A stretch of 64,000 nt of DNA from Sciurus carolinensis (GCF_902686445.1 NC_062214.1:57819177-57883176); one strand, 5' to 3'. Counted from the first letter of the stretch, positions 48,816 to 59,218 are shown. Notes: generated by a model not told the origin, from the sequence alone. Translations and numbers: made by a program.

Positions 48816-48816
48816 C
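48280..48816 (-). pseudogene. L1 ORF2p C-terminal remnant, frame still open
   Basis: An unbroken stretch of 178 codons that matches the last part of LINE-1 ORF2p, the endonuclease/reverse transcriptase that copies L1 RNA into the genome. Only the region after the RT domain is present; EN and RT domains are missing, so it cannot act. Visible landmarks: [11 protein letters not shown] near the start, the Cys-rich segment CWRECGEKGTLLRCWWSC at about residues 42-59, IPLLSLYPKDLK, and the end MLSEISQSQKPK. The usual C-x3-C-x7-H-x4-C motif has Arg in place of His (codon at 48670-48672). The N-terminal Met is fortuitous. No promoter. The open frame suggests either a fairly young insertion or chance preservation. 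Confidence 0.9.
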
Positions 48817-48819
48817 ACA

Positions 48820-49235
48820 TTGAATGACAGGTTAAGGACTTAGACCTTGTCTTGGAACCCTTTGCAGTGCATTAAATAAACTTGAGCAGTGGAAGTAAAG
48901 TAAGAAAATTGATGTTTCAGGACTTGGCAAGAAGACAAAATTAACAAAAGGTAATAAGAGTGGTAGATATCTGTGGGGAGGAGATGTGAACCCAATCAGT
49001 CAATCAACAAAGAGCTTGGCCTAGGGAGATAAAGTCCAAAGCAACATGGAGGAAGCAGGCATTTGAAAAAGGACAGGGCTTAACTTTTGGTTCTGTCATG
49101 TTTGGCTCTGAGTGTTTAGAGGAAATAATTTCACCCTTTAGAACATCAAAATCTTCGTCTGTAATAAAACTTAACTCAGGGCTTTTGTGTGGATTTGTTG
49201 AAATGTGGCATGAAATATAGCAGTGGTTCTAAAAC
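48820..49235. other. Unassigned DNA
   Basis: Nothing recognised. Confidence 0.4.
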
Positions 49236-49239
49236 ACTG

Positions 49240-49612
49240 CCATTAGGCTTATCTTGACAGCTCAGTCTTCCATCACAGATAATATAGACTGGGTGGCTCA
49301 AATAATGGAGATTTATTTTCTTACAATTCTGGAGACCAGGAAGTCTACGATCAAGGTTTAGTGATGTTCTACTTCTGGTGAAGGCTCTCTCTTTCTGGCT
49401 TGATGATAGCTCCCTTCTCACTGAATTCTCAGATAGTCTTTTCTCAATGTGTGAATGCATGGAATGGAATGAGAGGGGATTCTCCAATGTCTTCCCTTTT
49501 AGAAACACCAATCTTACCAGATCAGGGTTCTACACTTAGCACCTCATTTAACATTAAGGATTAGGATTTCATCATAGGAATGGGGGAACATAATTAAACC
49601 TCAGCAGGCTGT
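49240..49612 (-). mobile_element. MaLR (MLT1-type) LTR, antisense
   Basis: On the + strand: 'gactgggtggctcaaataat', 'ggagatttattttcttacaa', 'ttctggagaccaggaagtct', 'aaacaccaatcttaccagat' and 'ggattaggatttcatcatag' then 'ggaacataattaaacctcag'. This is the reverse complement of an MLT1/MST-type LTR. The 111-codon frame across it is not viral coding sequence. Confidence 0.75.
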
Positions 49613-49619
49613 ATGTGTT

Positions 49620-50775
49620 AGCGTGTGTGTCATTTGAAAGGAATGGCACAAAAAATATTAACAATGGAAATTGTCAAGTTGTGGTTACTAAAGTACAGGA
49701 AGGGAAGTTCAATGGAATATCAAAGTTTTGAATTTGAGTAACTATGGGAACTATGGTCTGTTGGACCTCCCTCCTTTGTTAACCTTCCACTTTTAACTTG
49801 GATTTCCAAAGGAGTAGTCATCCATGGTCCAACAAATTATTGTCCCTTAAAATCAATCAACACATATGTACTTCTTTTTATTAAAAACGAAAAGCTCAAT
49901 TTTGGCTTCTACTTGAAGGAAAAGTCTCAAAGGATCTCATCATACTAATAGTCTTCCAAGAAACAGGTTTATCATGGAAGAAATATAATACACTCTGTAA
50001 TTAATGCTGCCTCATATCCAGAAAGTCCAGAAGAGATTTTCTATGGATTTGTGAGGCTTGTTTTTGGTAAGGTTTCTATAAATTCTATCCACTTGACTTT
50101 GTCCCTTTTCCACCTTATGGAAAATGTATTAGACGAAGTCATGTAATATCCAATTACATTTCTAAAATGGAGTATGTGTAGAACTTAGAGAGTTTGGCAT
50201 GTGTATGGAGGGGTGGGGATGTTTTGTTTAACATTTCTCTTTGGGGAGTGATTTTTAAAAGGAAGAGCAGAGTTATGTGGTTTTATTGAAACATATTCTT
50301 TCCTCTTTGCTTCACTGGGAAGAAGCACTTCCAGAGAGACTGACAACTGACTGAGTGGGAATCATTCCCATGACACCATTGGGAATGAACAACTGACCGT
50401 ATATCTAGTTTATTTTACTTTTATTTCTCAATTCATTGGTGTGAGTAGATCATTGTTCTCTATTATTGTGTTGTACACAAACATGGAGGTGATATGTTGT
50501 TATAAGTAGCAAGGTAGAGTTGAGGAAAGGGAAGGGATCCCCATATTGGACACTTCCCGTGTAGAATTCCCTGAGAGGCTCTACACACAGTCCGCAAAGA
50601 TAGAGGAATGAGAAGCTAGACCTACAGTTCAGGGACAGAGGGCTGAGTTAAGCATGCCATGGTTCATGGTGTGTTGTAATCATCAGAGCATTAAGATGTC
50701 TCTCATTTTATCTACTCATTTATACCCTGTGACTAAGTTTTCTACTCTTATTTTTTCTCTTCACTGGAAAATAAA
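49620..50775. other. Unassigned DNA
   Basis: Nothing recognised. Confidence 0.4.
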
Positions 50776-50779
50776 TTGA

Positions 50780-50905
50780 TTTTATAAATCAGATACCTGT
50801 AGTTGTGAAAAGTCTAGTAAGTTAAATAGATATTTCTAATGTCCCACAACACATTAGCATAAGTGCCTGGACTTGAATTGAAGTCAGAGTTGAAAATGCA
50901 TATTC
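50780..50905 (-). mobile_element. Possible MIR fragment
   Basis: 'taagtgcctggacttgaatt' then 'gaagtcagagt' resembles the reverse MIR head; the rest is weak. Confidence 0.3.
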
Positions 50906-51181
50906 CACTGATTGTACTTATTCTGTAATATCCATAGATACAGAATACAAAATAAATCAGAAAAGTTTGGAACAAGTAATTGAATGTATTTGCCCATTAG
51001 GAGAACAGCACAGTGTTGGAATGATGGTGGGGAAGGTGGCAGGGTGCTAACTCTCTACATGGACCATGTATTAGACTTTTAAGACACTTCATTGTAGGAT
51101 AAATTATGAACCTTAGGGTAGTGTGATGATAGTATGTTACAGCAATGTTTTAAAACAAACTTAAGTCTCTCCTAAAAGGAC

Positions 51182-51246
51182 AGGAGATAAATGTAGGGTT
51201 AGAGAAGGAGAAAAAAGGAGATAAATGCAGGGCTAGAGAAGAAGAC
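51182..51246. repeat. Imperfect short tandem duplication
   Basis: Two copies of about 29 bp, beginning 'aggagataaatg' and continuing 'aggg-tagagaag', at about 51182-51210 and 51216-51244. They differ by T/C changes at two sites and near the end, and a short A/G run separates them. Confidence 0.85.
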
Positions 51247-51249
51247 TAG

Positions 51250-52190
51250 CAGTGATTAGCATACATAAACATTATACTCAAACACAACAGGCTTACGTTC
51301 TAAATTTTTCCCAGAGATAATAGTCTAGGTCTAATTACATGAATTCTGACCCTTTGATTTTTTATAAAATTGACTTTTTCCCAGCTTTTTTCCTATAGAC
51401 TCATTCTGCAGTCATCTATACCTCAGAAAAGATGACTTAGAATTTTTCAAAGTATTTGGTAATTTTTCACTATAAAAATAAAAAGTGAATTGAGGTGAAA
51501 ATATTTTATCTTTGAATAGTAGAGTATGATAAACTAGAATATAATATTGTAACCTTCAATAATATTCATAATCCATTTAGACATGTACTATATTCTATTG
51601 AATAACTGGCACGTTATTTAACATTTGATTTCAGATTAAAATTAAATCACAAAATTAAACCTTGCTCTTTAGACCTATTAAGTGGAATAAATTCTTCTGA
51701 TACTTTAAAACAATTTATTTATTTCTTAATTGTTTCTAAAAGATGAGAAAAGGGAGACACTTTCAGTATTCCATTTGCAAGTATGTCTTCACATACAAAC
51801 CCACATTACTTGTGAGGATAGTGTTTATTTCCCCAAAATGAAAATCAAATTCAATGTAATCATCACTGAATTTTCTCTTTTTAACATTGGTTTTCAAAAC
51901 ACTAAAGACACCTTGATGTGCTCTATGAAAATTTTGATCAGTTGAATGCATCTTAAAGATTCAGTAAAAATATGTCTACATCAATGCTCCTTATGCTCCT
52001 ATCATCCACCAACAGCATGTTATGAGCATAAAGTAAACAACATTTGATGTGGAGTAAAATAATTTAGAGTTATATAATGCTTACATCCCCATAACCTTAA
52101 ACAGTGCTCAACTGAGGGATAAACTGAGTGACTGGGTCATTTAATTCCAATACCAACTGGTAAACATATCTTGGAAATAATTCAGTCAAC
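51250..52190. other. Unassigned AT-rich DNA
   Basis: No element recognised. Confidence 0.4.
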
Positions 52191-52194
52191 ATAT

Positions 52195-52325
52195 ATGGAC
52201 AGTTTACCATGCACAGTGCACTTTACATGGATAATCTACTTTGATTTTCACCATAATTCAAGGAATTTGGAACTATTTCTTATGCCCATTTAACAAGCAA
52301 GGATACATAAGGTCACAGAATAGTA
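52195..52325 (-). mobile_element. MIR fragment
   Basis: 'accatgcacagtgcacttta', 'catggataatctactttgat', 'cccatttaacaagcaaggat' then 'aaggtcacagaatagtagta': reverse MIR 3' half and core. Confidence 0.65.
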
Positions 52326-52327
52326 GT

Positions 52328-52550
52328 AACTGAGTGTTTACGTTGTGGCACTAAGTTCTTTGCGTATGTTTTCTCACTTAATACTTAGAACAGCTTTGTG
52401 AATAAGTACTATTATTATTACCATATTATGTATTAAGAAACTCAAGGGTGTAACAACTCATCTAAAATCATACCATATGCTTATAAAAGAGTCAGCATGT
52501 AAGTCAGATGGTATAACAAGGGGCCAAACTCATACCACCATGTCATACTT
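52328..52550 (-). mobile_element. MIR SINE
   Basis: 'aactgagtgtttacgttgtg', 'cttaatacttagaacagctt', 'aagtactattattattacca', 'gtattaagaaactcaagggt' and 'agagtcagcatgtaagtcag'. A second reverse MIR immediately right of the previous one. Confidence 0.75.
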
Positions 52551-52859
52551 TTAAGTGTTCAAATCCAGTTTATTCAATGTGTTTATTTAATATCTACCTA
52601 CTTATCTATGCATTTACAAAAGAACAAATTAAACAAATGCAATGACCACTTGTAAGACTGTGAGTTTGCTGGAACACTACATCCAAGTTTGGGAGCACTG
52701 ATCCACTGACATTGCTTGACTTAGTTGATCAGAGCCTTTGAAATATTTTATTCTCTTGGCTTCAGAGACAATACCATCACCTGATTTTCCCCCTTTGCTC
52801 AGTCATACTGTCTTGATCTTCCTTGTGTTCATCCTCATCTTCCAGTTCTCTGAAGGTTG

Positions 52860-52966
52860 GAGCATCACTGCACTGCAAGTTTGGTCCCCAGTATAATGGA
52901 ATTGAAGCAGTGGAACTTTACAAAATGGATCCTCCTGGGAGGAGAGTAGGTCATTAAGAGGAATTA
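52860..52966 (+). mobile_element. MaLR LTR, left part (split by L1)
   Basis: 'gcaagtttggtccccagtat', 'aatggaattgaagcagtgga' and 'ggaggagagtaggtcattaa' match a rodent-type MaLR LTR. Its left end is uncertain. The LTR resumes at 54320. Confidence 0.65.
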
Positions 52967-53447
52967 ATTGGGTTGTTTGTATTCTTGGTGTAGAGTTTTT
53001 TGAGTTCTTACATATTCTGGAAATTAGTGCTCTATCTGAAGTACGTGTGGCAAAGATTTTCTCCCAGTCTGTAGGTTCTCTCTTCACATTGCTGATAGTT
53101 TCCTTTGCTGACAGAAAGCTATTTAGTTTGAATCTATCCCAGTTATTGATTCTTGCTTTTATTTCTTGTGCAATGGGAGTCCTGTTTAAGGAAGTCTGAT
53201 CCTAAGCCGACATGTTGAAGATTTGGACCTACTTTTCTTCTATAAGATGCAGGGTCTCTGGTCTGATTTCAAGGTCCTTAATCCATTTTGAGTTGATTTT
53301 TGTGCAGGGTGAGAGATAGGGGATTAGTTTCATTCTGTTGCATATGTAGTTCCAGTTTTCCCAGAACCATTTGTTGAAGAGGCTATCTTTTCTCCAAAAC
53401 TCTACACCAAGAATACAAATAACCCAATCAATAAATGAGCTAAGGAA

Positions 53448-53890
53448 ATGAACAGACACTTCACACAAGAAGATCTACAAGCAATCAACAAATACATGAA
53501 AAAATGTTCAACATCTTTAGTAATAAGAGAAATGCAAATCAAAACTACCCTAAGATTCCATCTCACCCCAATTAGAATGGTAATTATCAAGAATACAAGC
53601 AACAATATGTGTTGGAGAGGATGTGGAGAAAAAGGTACACTCATACATTGCTGGTGGGGCTGCAAATTAGTGCAGCCATTCTGGAAAGCAGTGTGGAGAC
53701 TCCTTGGAAATCTTGGAATGGAACCACCATTTGACCCAGCTATCCCACTCCTTGGCCTATACCCAAAGGACTTAAAATCAGCATACTACAGAGATACAGC
53801 CACGTCAATGTTCATAGCCACTCAATTCACAATAGCCAGATTGTGGAACCAACCTAGATGTCCTTCAATTGATGAATGGATAAAGAAACT

Positions 53891-53938
<48 letters not shown>

Positions 53939-54079
53939 ATGGAATATTACTCAGCCATAAAAAATAATAAAAGTATGGCATTTTCAGGCAAATGGATGAA
54001 ATTGGAGAATATCATGCTAAGTGAGATAAGCCAATCTCAAAAACACAAAGGACGAATGATCTCACTGATAAGCGAATGA
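53448..54079 (+). pseudogene. L1 ORF2p C-terminal remnant, frameshifted by (TA)n
   Basis: Codes for the ORF2p region after the RT domain, from a chance Met in [19 protein letters not shown]. It keeps [11 protein letters not shown], an intact C-x3-C-x7-H-x4-C segment ([18 protein letters not shown]) and [12 protein letters not shown]. After DEWIKKL the frame enters a (TA)21 repeat read as alternating Tyr-Ile and is lost after about 170 codons, at 53960. The proper continuation (TMEYYSAIK, then MLSEISQSQKHK) lies in another + frame, open to 54079. EN and RT are absent and the 5' part is inverted, so the locus cannot encode a working enzyme. Confidence 0.88.
53893..53934. repeat. (TA)21 microsatellite inside L1 ORF2
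   Basis: Forty-two nt of uninterrupted TA, lying exactly where the L1 consensus has the short 'ggtatatatacacaatgg' motif. It breaks the ORF2 frame. Confidence 0.97.
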
Positions 54080-54319
54080 TGACACATAATGGGGGGTGGG
54101 AGAGGGGCAAGAATGGAGGAAAGAGGGACTGTATAGAAGGATAAGGGGGGGAAGGAAAAGAAAATAACAGAATGAATCAAAAACTATTACCCTAGGTAAA
54201 TGTATGATTACACAAATAGTATGCCTCTACTTCATGTACAAAGAGAGAAACAAGATGTATCTCATTTGTTTACAATAAAAATGAATTTAAAAAAAATTTA
54301 AAACCTCAAAAAAAAAAAA

Positions 54320-54575
54320 AAGAGGGATTACTGCTTCTCCATTAGGAAGTCCCAAGATTGCAGGTGGTTATAAGCAAGCCTGGAATCTCTCCTAAATTTC
54401 TCTTTTTTGTCTCACCATGTGACCTCTCTTTCTGGCCTAGGCTCCTGCCATATTTAGGTCTTCAGCAAAGTTGTGATATAGCAAGATTGTCTTACCAGAG
54501 GACAAGCCATGGGGCTGTCTGGGCTTGGACTTTCATCCTCCAAATCAAATACACCTCTTTTCTTTATAACAAAAA
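54320..54575 (+). mobile_element. MaLR LTR, right part (split by L1)
   Basis: 'tctcaccatgtgacctctct', 'ttctggcctaggctcctgcc', 'accagaggacaagccatggg', 'cttggactttcatcctccaa' and 'atacacctcttttctttata': the 3' half of a rodent-type MaLR LTR, followed by an 11-nt A run. Confidence 0.7.
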
Positions 54576-54594
54576 AAAAAAGTTGGAGCACCCC

Positions 54595-55080
54595 AGGGCT
54601 CACTCCTTGGGACATCATTTCTTCTCCACCTATACTCACTTCCTTCAAAGAGATATTTTTTAAAACATGTAGAATACAGTGCAAGTCATGGAGCTTACTG
54701 TGATCACCCAGGAGAACAGGCAAGGGGGAAAAAAGAAAGAAAAGAAAAGCAGCAAAGAGCAGATTGAAGACAACCAAGTGAACAACACTGAGTTTTCAGA
54801 CTCTTGAGAGGAGAATCAGAGGAAATGTAAGAAAAGGAAAGTATGGGAGAAAGGTAAAGAGAGAAGATTTAAACATAGAAGTAATATTAACTACTTGATT
54901 AAAAGAGGAAAGAAAAAGAAGCCCTTAAAAATAGAAAGTGAATATAGCAGCAGTATGGTGTCTCTGTTGAAAGAAGTTCCAATAGGTGCTGCAGAAAATC
55001 AGGTGTGGTTGGGGAAGAAGGAAGAAGGGTCAACCATAATATTGAAAGGGGGAGAAGAGAAAATAAAAGATGATAAAGGA
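54595..55080. other. Purine-rich unassigned DNA
   Basis: The + strand from about 54720 to 55080 is strongly A/G-biased (for example around 54728-54752 and 55005-55075). Frames on both strands here are low-complexity Lys/Glu or Ser/Leu runs, with no gene support. Confidence 0.5.
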
Positions 55081-55084
55081 TGTA

Positions 55085-55215
55085 AGTGCTTTGATTCATT
55101 TATTCATTTGGTATTTACTGAGTAACTAATATCTACCTAGAACTCTTCAAGGAACTGGGTCCACAACACTGAACAAAATAAAAAGACAAACCCTGGCTTC
55201 CTATAGTTCCATTCT
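55085..55215 (+). mobile_element. Ancient mammalian repeat, family unresolved
   Basis: 'tttggtatttactgagtaac', 'ctcttcaaggaactgggtcc', 'acaacactgaacaaaataaa', then 'cctggcttcctatagttcca'. Same motif series as 16.4 and 63.3 kb. Confidence 0.5.
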
Positions 55216-55219
55216 AATG

Positions 55220-57035
55220 AACTGAATCTCATTATGCATCTTACCACAATGAATCTTTTTAGTAACTTCTTGTTCAATAAGTTATTACCAAGGGATTTAA
55301 AAAAATATATCTAGTTGGTTGATTTTTAGGGACTTGCTTAGTTAAATACCAAATGTTAATTATCATCAGACTTTATAAATGATTTACCTCAAACTTTAGA
55401 GAAAAAGAATGCCCTTGGTTGTAGAAAAACAAACCAAAATGAAATAAATAAATAAATTGGAACTAAAAAAAAAAAAAAAAAGGAAATATGTTCACTGGTC
55501 TTTAGGGCATAATTATTTTCATAACATTTTTATTGCCTGTCAGTTATTTCTTTTACTATAGTAATTTTATATTTGCTATAATTTATTAAAGTCTTCAAAA
55601 CTAAAAAATAAAACTTCATATTACTCATGTCTATGTCTCATTCCAATACAATTGTATATTTGAATTTTTAAAATTTATTTCATATGATCTATGAGCTAGA
55701 AAAAATAACGATAGAATTTGGTAATAATTTGCTGTAGTTGATCAAAACATACAGGGGAAGAGAGGGGAAGACAAAAAAGAACGGGAGAGAAGGGAGAGAG
55801 GAAGGGAGAGGAAAGACTTGGGCTTTACCACTGTATTTCGTTCCTGTCACCTGTTCTGCTTCTCCATCTCTTCTTCAGACCATTCAAGAAACCTGTAAAT
55901 ATCAACCCTGGAGTATAAGCCTCTTGCTGCTTCACATTTTCATTTTGGCTTACCCGGATATGCAGTGGCATATGTTTTAGCACAAAGCACAGTTCTGCTT
56001 GGTCATTTTTAACACCAATGTGAATTCCTTCATCTATTCATACAAAATTTTCAGAATTGACAGTCTTAGGTTCAGAACTAAGAACACATGCAACCAGCTC
56101 CATCACATCTTTTTCTACCTTGAACCTCCTTTCATCAGTACAACCTCCCAATACACACACACACACACACCACTAAAAGCATCAAATGTGAAAAATATAT
56201 CCTCCTTTTCCCCTTCTCAGTGATAATTACTCCACTTCTTTACTTTATAATGTGCACACAGGCTGAAATTCTTCCAGCAGAATGTCATCATTTGCGTTTC
56301 AAAGCATGCACAAAATTAAAAAGCATTGTGGGTAATGGAATGCAAATGAGTAGAGACTATACTTTCTTAACAAAGTTAAACTGTTAATATGCACCTGGAA
56401 TTCATTTGGGGAATGAGCACGAGACCTGTTATGGAGCAACTCTTCCAGCCCTTTACTCCCTGGGTGGGGTCAGGGAGGACACTGAAATCACCTCCCACAA
56501 GGTTCCTGGGTCTACTGACTCTGATTGTCTCTTGGAATTGTGCATAGAAGCCAGATGAACACCATCTCAAACACTAATGTGTTACTTGGATAGGATGATT
56601 TAGTCTGTGCCTGAATCTGCATTTTCAGGACATCAAGTTTCTTGATAATGAAAGAGATTTCATGGATTAATTCCCCTAAAAACAATGAAGCAAGAGAAAA
56701 GAAAAGTTAGGGGGACTCAAGGCACAGAATGGAGTGCAAGACAGCAGAGCTCCTTGCCCAAACCCTTGGGGTGGCATTTGTGCTTTCTGAGTCCTAATTT
56801 CCTCCAACGGAAAATTCCAGGTTCTGATGATAGAGTGGCAATGGCAAATGTTCGTGTCTTTTCAAAAGAAAAGCTCTACATTGCTGCTTAAGTTATTCCT
56901 GGTCAACAGAAAGATCACCTGAAGACAGATGTGTGCATGCATATTAGTCCAGTCTGCTGGAAAAGTTACAAGTACATCTAATACACACAACTTGGTTTCT
57001 AAATATCATCTCCACAAAAAGGACTAGGGGGTCCT
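55220..57035. other. Unassigned DNA with A, GA and CA runs
   Basis: Contains an A tract (55465-55481), a purine-rich run (about 55752-55815) and a short CA repeat (56154-56170). No repeat family or gene is recognised; frames such as 55738-55980 start in the purine run. Confidence 0.45.
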
Positions 57036-57039
57036 TGTG

Positions 57040-58227
57040 AAGATGAGTGATTCCAGAAACAGATCACAGAAAGTTTAAGAGGAATCTAGAATATCCTGCT
57101 GTGCTATAAAACAAAAACTTGCCTAAGAAGATGAGGATGCATCAAAAGGACAAAGAAGTCATAGGAGGAATTTCCACTATCTAAAATTAGGACAATTTCA
57201 GCATCAAAATAAATAATGATAGTAATAGATCATAACTCATTGAAGAAAACAGTAATCCACAAATCCACAGAGATATAAATAAATAACTGCATAATTAAAT
57301 GATGGAGGAGGAATAGCTCTTTCATAGAATAAAATAGCAACTAATAAAGATGAAAGAAGTAATAACCATTTGGCATTTGCCATAATAATAATAATAATTG
57401 TTTTGAGCAAAAAAATTGTTTTGAGTTAAAACTGGTAGGCAAATATTTGATGATAAAAATGAAACACTTATATAGTCTTGGGGAATTTTCCTACAAGGTA
57501 CTTATTAATTAAAAGGGTCAAATAGAGTTTATAATGGTGAAATGTGACAGGCACTACTTTAACCAATGAGTCCAAATTAGCATCACCTGGATTAGGACAA
57601 ATATACATCATGTGCCTCTTGATATGGAGCACCAAGCAAGACAAAACACCATTCCTGCAGTATTCCTGCCAAAGGTGCATAAGCTCATCTTATTCATGAG
57701 AGAACATCAGGAAAATTAAAAATGAGAGACTTTCTCCAAAAACTGGCCTGAAATCTTGAAAAAACAAAGGTCATGAGAAGCCAAGTAAGATCAAGAAACT
57801 TTTAGATTAAAAGACTGAAGAAATCTGATGACTAATTAACTATTATTTTGATTGAATCCTATGCCCAAGATTTTTTCCCTTTTGTTATAAAGAACATTAC
57901 TGGGACAACTGGAAATTTTAAATAAGGTTTGTAGATTATTTTTACAGTGCTGATAACCATTGGTTTTTTAAATTACACCATGCTTATGTATAGGAAATTC
58001 TCGCTTTTTGGAAAATGGACACTAACATATTAAGGGGCAAAGGTGCATTATATCTGCAACTTTTTCTCAAATGACTCAAATATTAGTGTGAGTGTATGGG
58101 TGTGGTATGTGTGTGTGTGTGAGAGAGAGAAAATATGAAAATATTAATATTTAAGGAATCTCCATGAAGGTGTACACATATTTTCTGCAAGTTTTGTAAT
58201 GCCAAAATTATTTAAAGGTAAAGGTTA
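57040..58227 (+). mobile_element. Old L1M (L1ME-like) 3' UTR
   Basis: Late part of an old L1 3' UTR: 'ttggggaattttcctacaag', 'ctggcctgaaatcttgaaaa', 'ggcaaaggtgcattatatct', 'gcaactttttctcaaatgac', a TG/GA simple stretch, then 'ctccatgaaggtgtacacat' and 'attttctgcaagttttgtaa'. The 5' boundary is a guess. A younger L1 inserted in its A-rich end. Confidence 0.6.
57386..57399. repeat. Short (AAT)n run
   Basis: About four to five AAT units within the old L1 3' UTR. Confidence 0.85.
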
Positions 58228-58240
58228 AAAATAATAAAGT
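58228..58240. repeat. L1 target-site duplication, left copy
   Basis: AAAATAATAAAGT here and again at 59428-59440, immediately after the L1 A-rich tail. ATAATAAAGT is the part least affected by the poly-A ambiguity. Confidence 0.85.
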
Positions 58241-58245
58241 CGTTC

Positions 58246-58571
58246 TTATTGTAAAGGTCTTTCACCTCTTTTGTTAGATTGATTACCAATTTTTTTTGAG
58301 GCTAATGTGAATGGGGTAGTTTTCCTAATTTCTTTTTCAGAGGATTCATCACTTATGAATAAAAATGCATTAGATTTATGAGTATCGATTTTATATCCTG
58401 CTACTTTACTGAATTCATTTATGAGTTGTAGAAGTTTTCTGGTGGAATATTTTGGCTCCTCTAAATATAGAATCATGTCATCAGCAAATAATGATAGTTT
58501 GAGTTCTTCTTTTCCTATTTGTATCCCTTTAATTTCTTTGGTCTGTCTAATTGCTCTGGCAAGAGTTTCAA
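58246..58571 (-). pseudogene. L1 ORF2p reverse transcriptase fragment (inverted)
   Basis: Antisense to the host L1. It encodes a piece of the ORF2p palm domain: [20 protein letters not shown], then [15 protein letters not shown], which holds the F/YADD catalytic motif at 58477-58488, then [12 protein letters not shown] and a [14 protein letters not shown] block. The open frame continues upstream to 58647, but that part is the antisense of the forward ORF2 segment, so the 133-codon frame is a chimera made by the inversion. Fingers, most of the palm and all other domains are missing. No function is expected. Confidence 0.92.
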
Positions 58572-59218
58572 TAAAGAACTCAAAAAACTTTACACCAAGA
58601 ATACAAATAACCCAATCAATAAATCGGCTAAGGAAATGAGCAGACACTTCAGAGAAGATCTACAAGCAATCAACAGACATATGAAAAGATGTTCAACATC
58701 ACTAGTAATAAGAGAAATGCAAATCAAAACTACCCTAAGATTTTATTTCACCCCAATGAGAATGTCTATTATCAAGAATACAAGCAACAATAGGTGTTGA
58801 CAAGGATGTGGGGAAAAAGGTACACTCATACATTGCTGGTGGGGTTGCAAATTGGTGCAGTCACTCTGGAAAGCAGTATGGAGATTCCTTAGAAAACTTG
58901 GATTGAAACCACCATTTGACCCAGCTATCCCACTCCTTAAGTTCCAAAGGACTTAAAATCAGCATACTACAGCATATTACATTTATAGCAGCTCGATTCA
59001 CAATAGCTGGATTGTGGAACCAAACTAGATGCCCTTCAACAGATGAATGGATAAAGAAACTGTGGCATATATACACAATGGAATATTATCCAGTCATAAA
59101 GAAGAATAAAATTATGGCATTTACAGGTAAATGGATGGAGCTGGAAAATATCATGCTAAGTGAAATATGCCAATCCCAAAAAACAAAAGGAAGAATGATT
59201 TCTCTGATAAGGGGATGA
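58572..59218 (+). pseudogene. L1 ORF2p C-terminal remnant with stop and gap
   Basis: Forward ORF2 downstream of the RT domain: [11 protein letters not shown], then NNRC followed by TGA (58798-58800) where other copies have TGG (Trp) after the first Cys of the Cys-rich segment; the remaining Cys/His positions of that segment ([12 protein letters not shown]) are readable after the stop. A shortened stretch near 58940-58985 shifts the frame relative to the copy at 53.4 kb, and the end is read in another frame, finishing MLSEICQSQKTK before the stop near 59218. Dead. Confidence 0.88.

Larger units (their letters stand above)
52967..54319 (+). mobile_element. 5'-inverted (twin-primed) L1 with target duplication
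   Basis: From 52967 to about 53400 the sequence is ORF2 in reverse ('gtattcttggtgtagagttt', 'ttttctcccagtctgtaggt', 'aaccatttgttgaagaggct'). At about 53400 it flips to forward ORF2 ('tctacaccaagaatacaaat') and runs through ORF2, a 3' UTR and an A tail to 54319. Target-site duplication: AAGAGGAATTA at 52956-52966 and AAGAGGGATTA at 54320-54330 (one mismatch). About 28 nt around 'tctacaccaagaatacaaa' is present in both orientations. It inserted into a MaLR LTR. Confidence 0.93.

Noticed and set aside
54895..55125. 76-codon Lys/Glu-rich frame as a protein
   Set aside because: Arises from a purine-rich tract; the opposite strand is open too, with a Ser/Leu/Phe-rich mirror frame.
58246..58647. 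133-codon frame as a continuous RT protein
   Set aside because: Only the part left of about 58571 is RT. The N-terminal part is antisense to forward ORF2, so the frame is a chimera produced by inversion.
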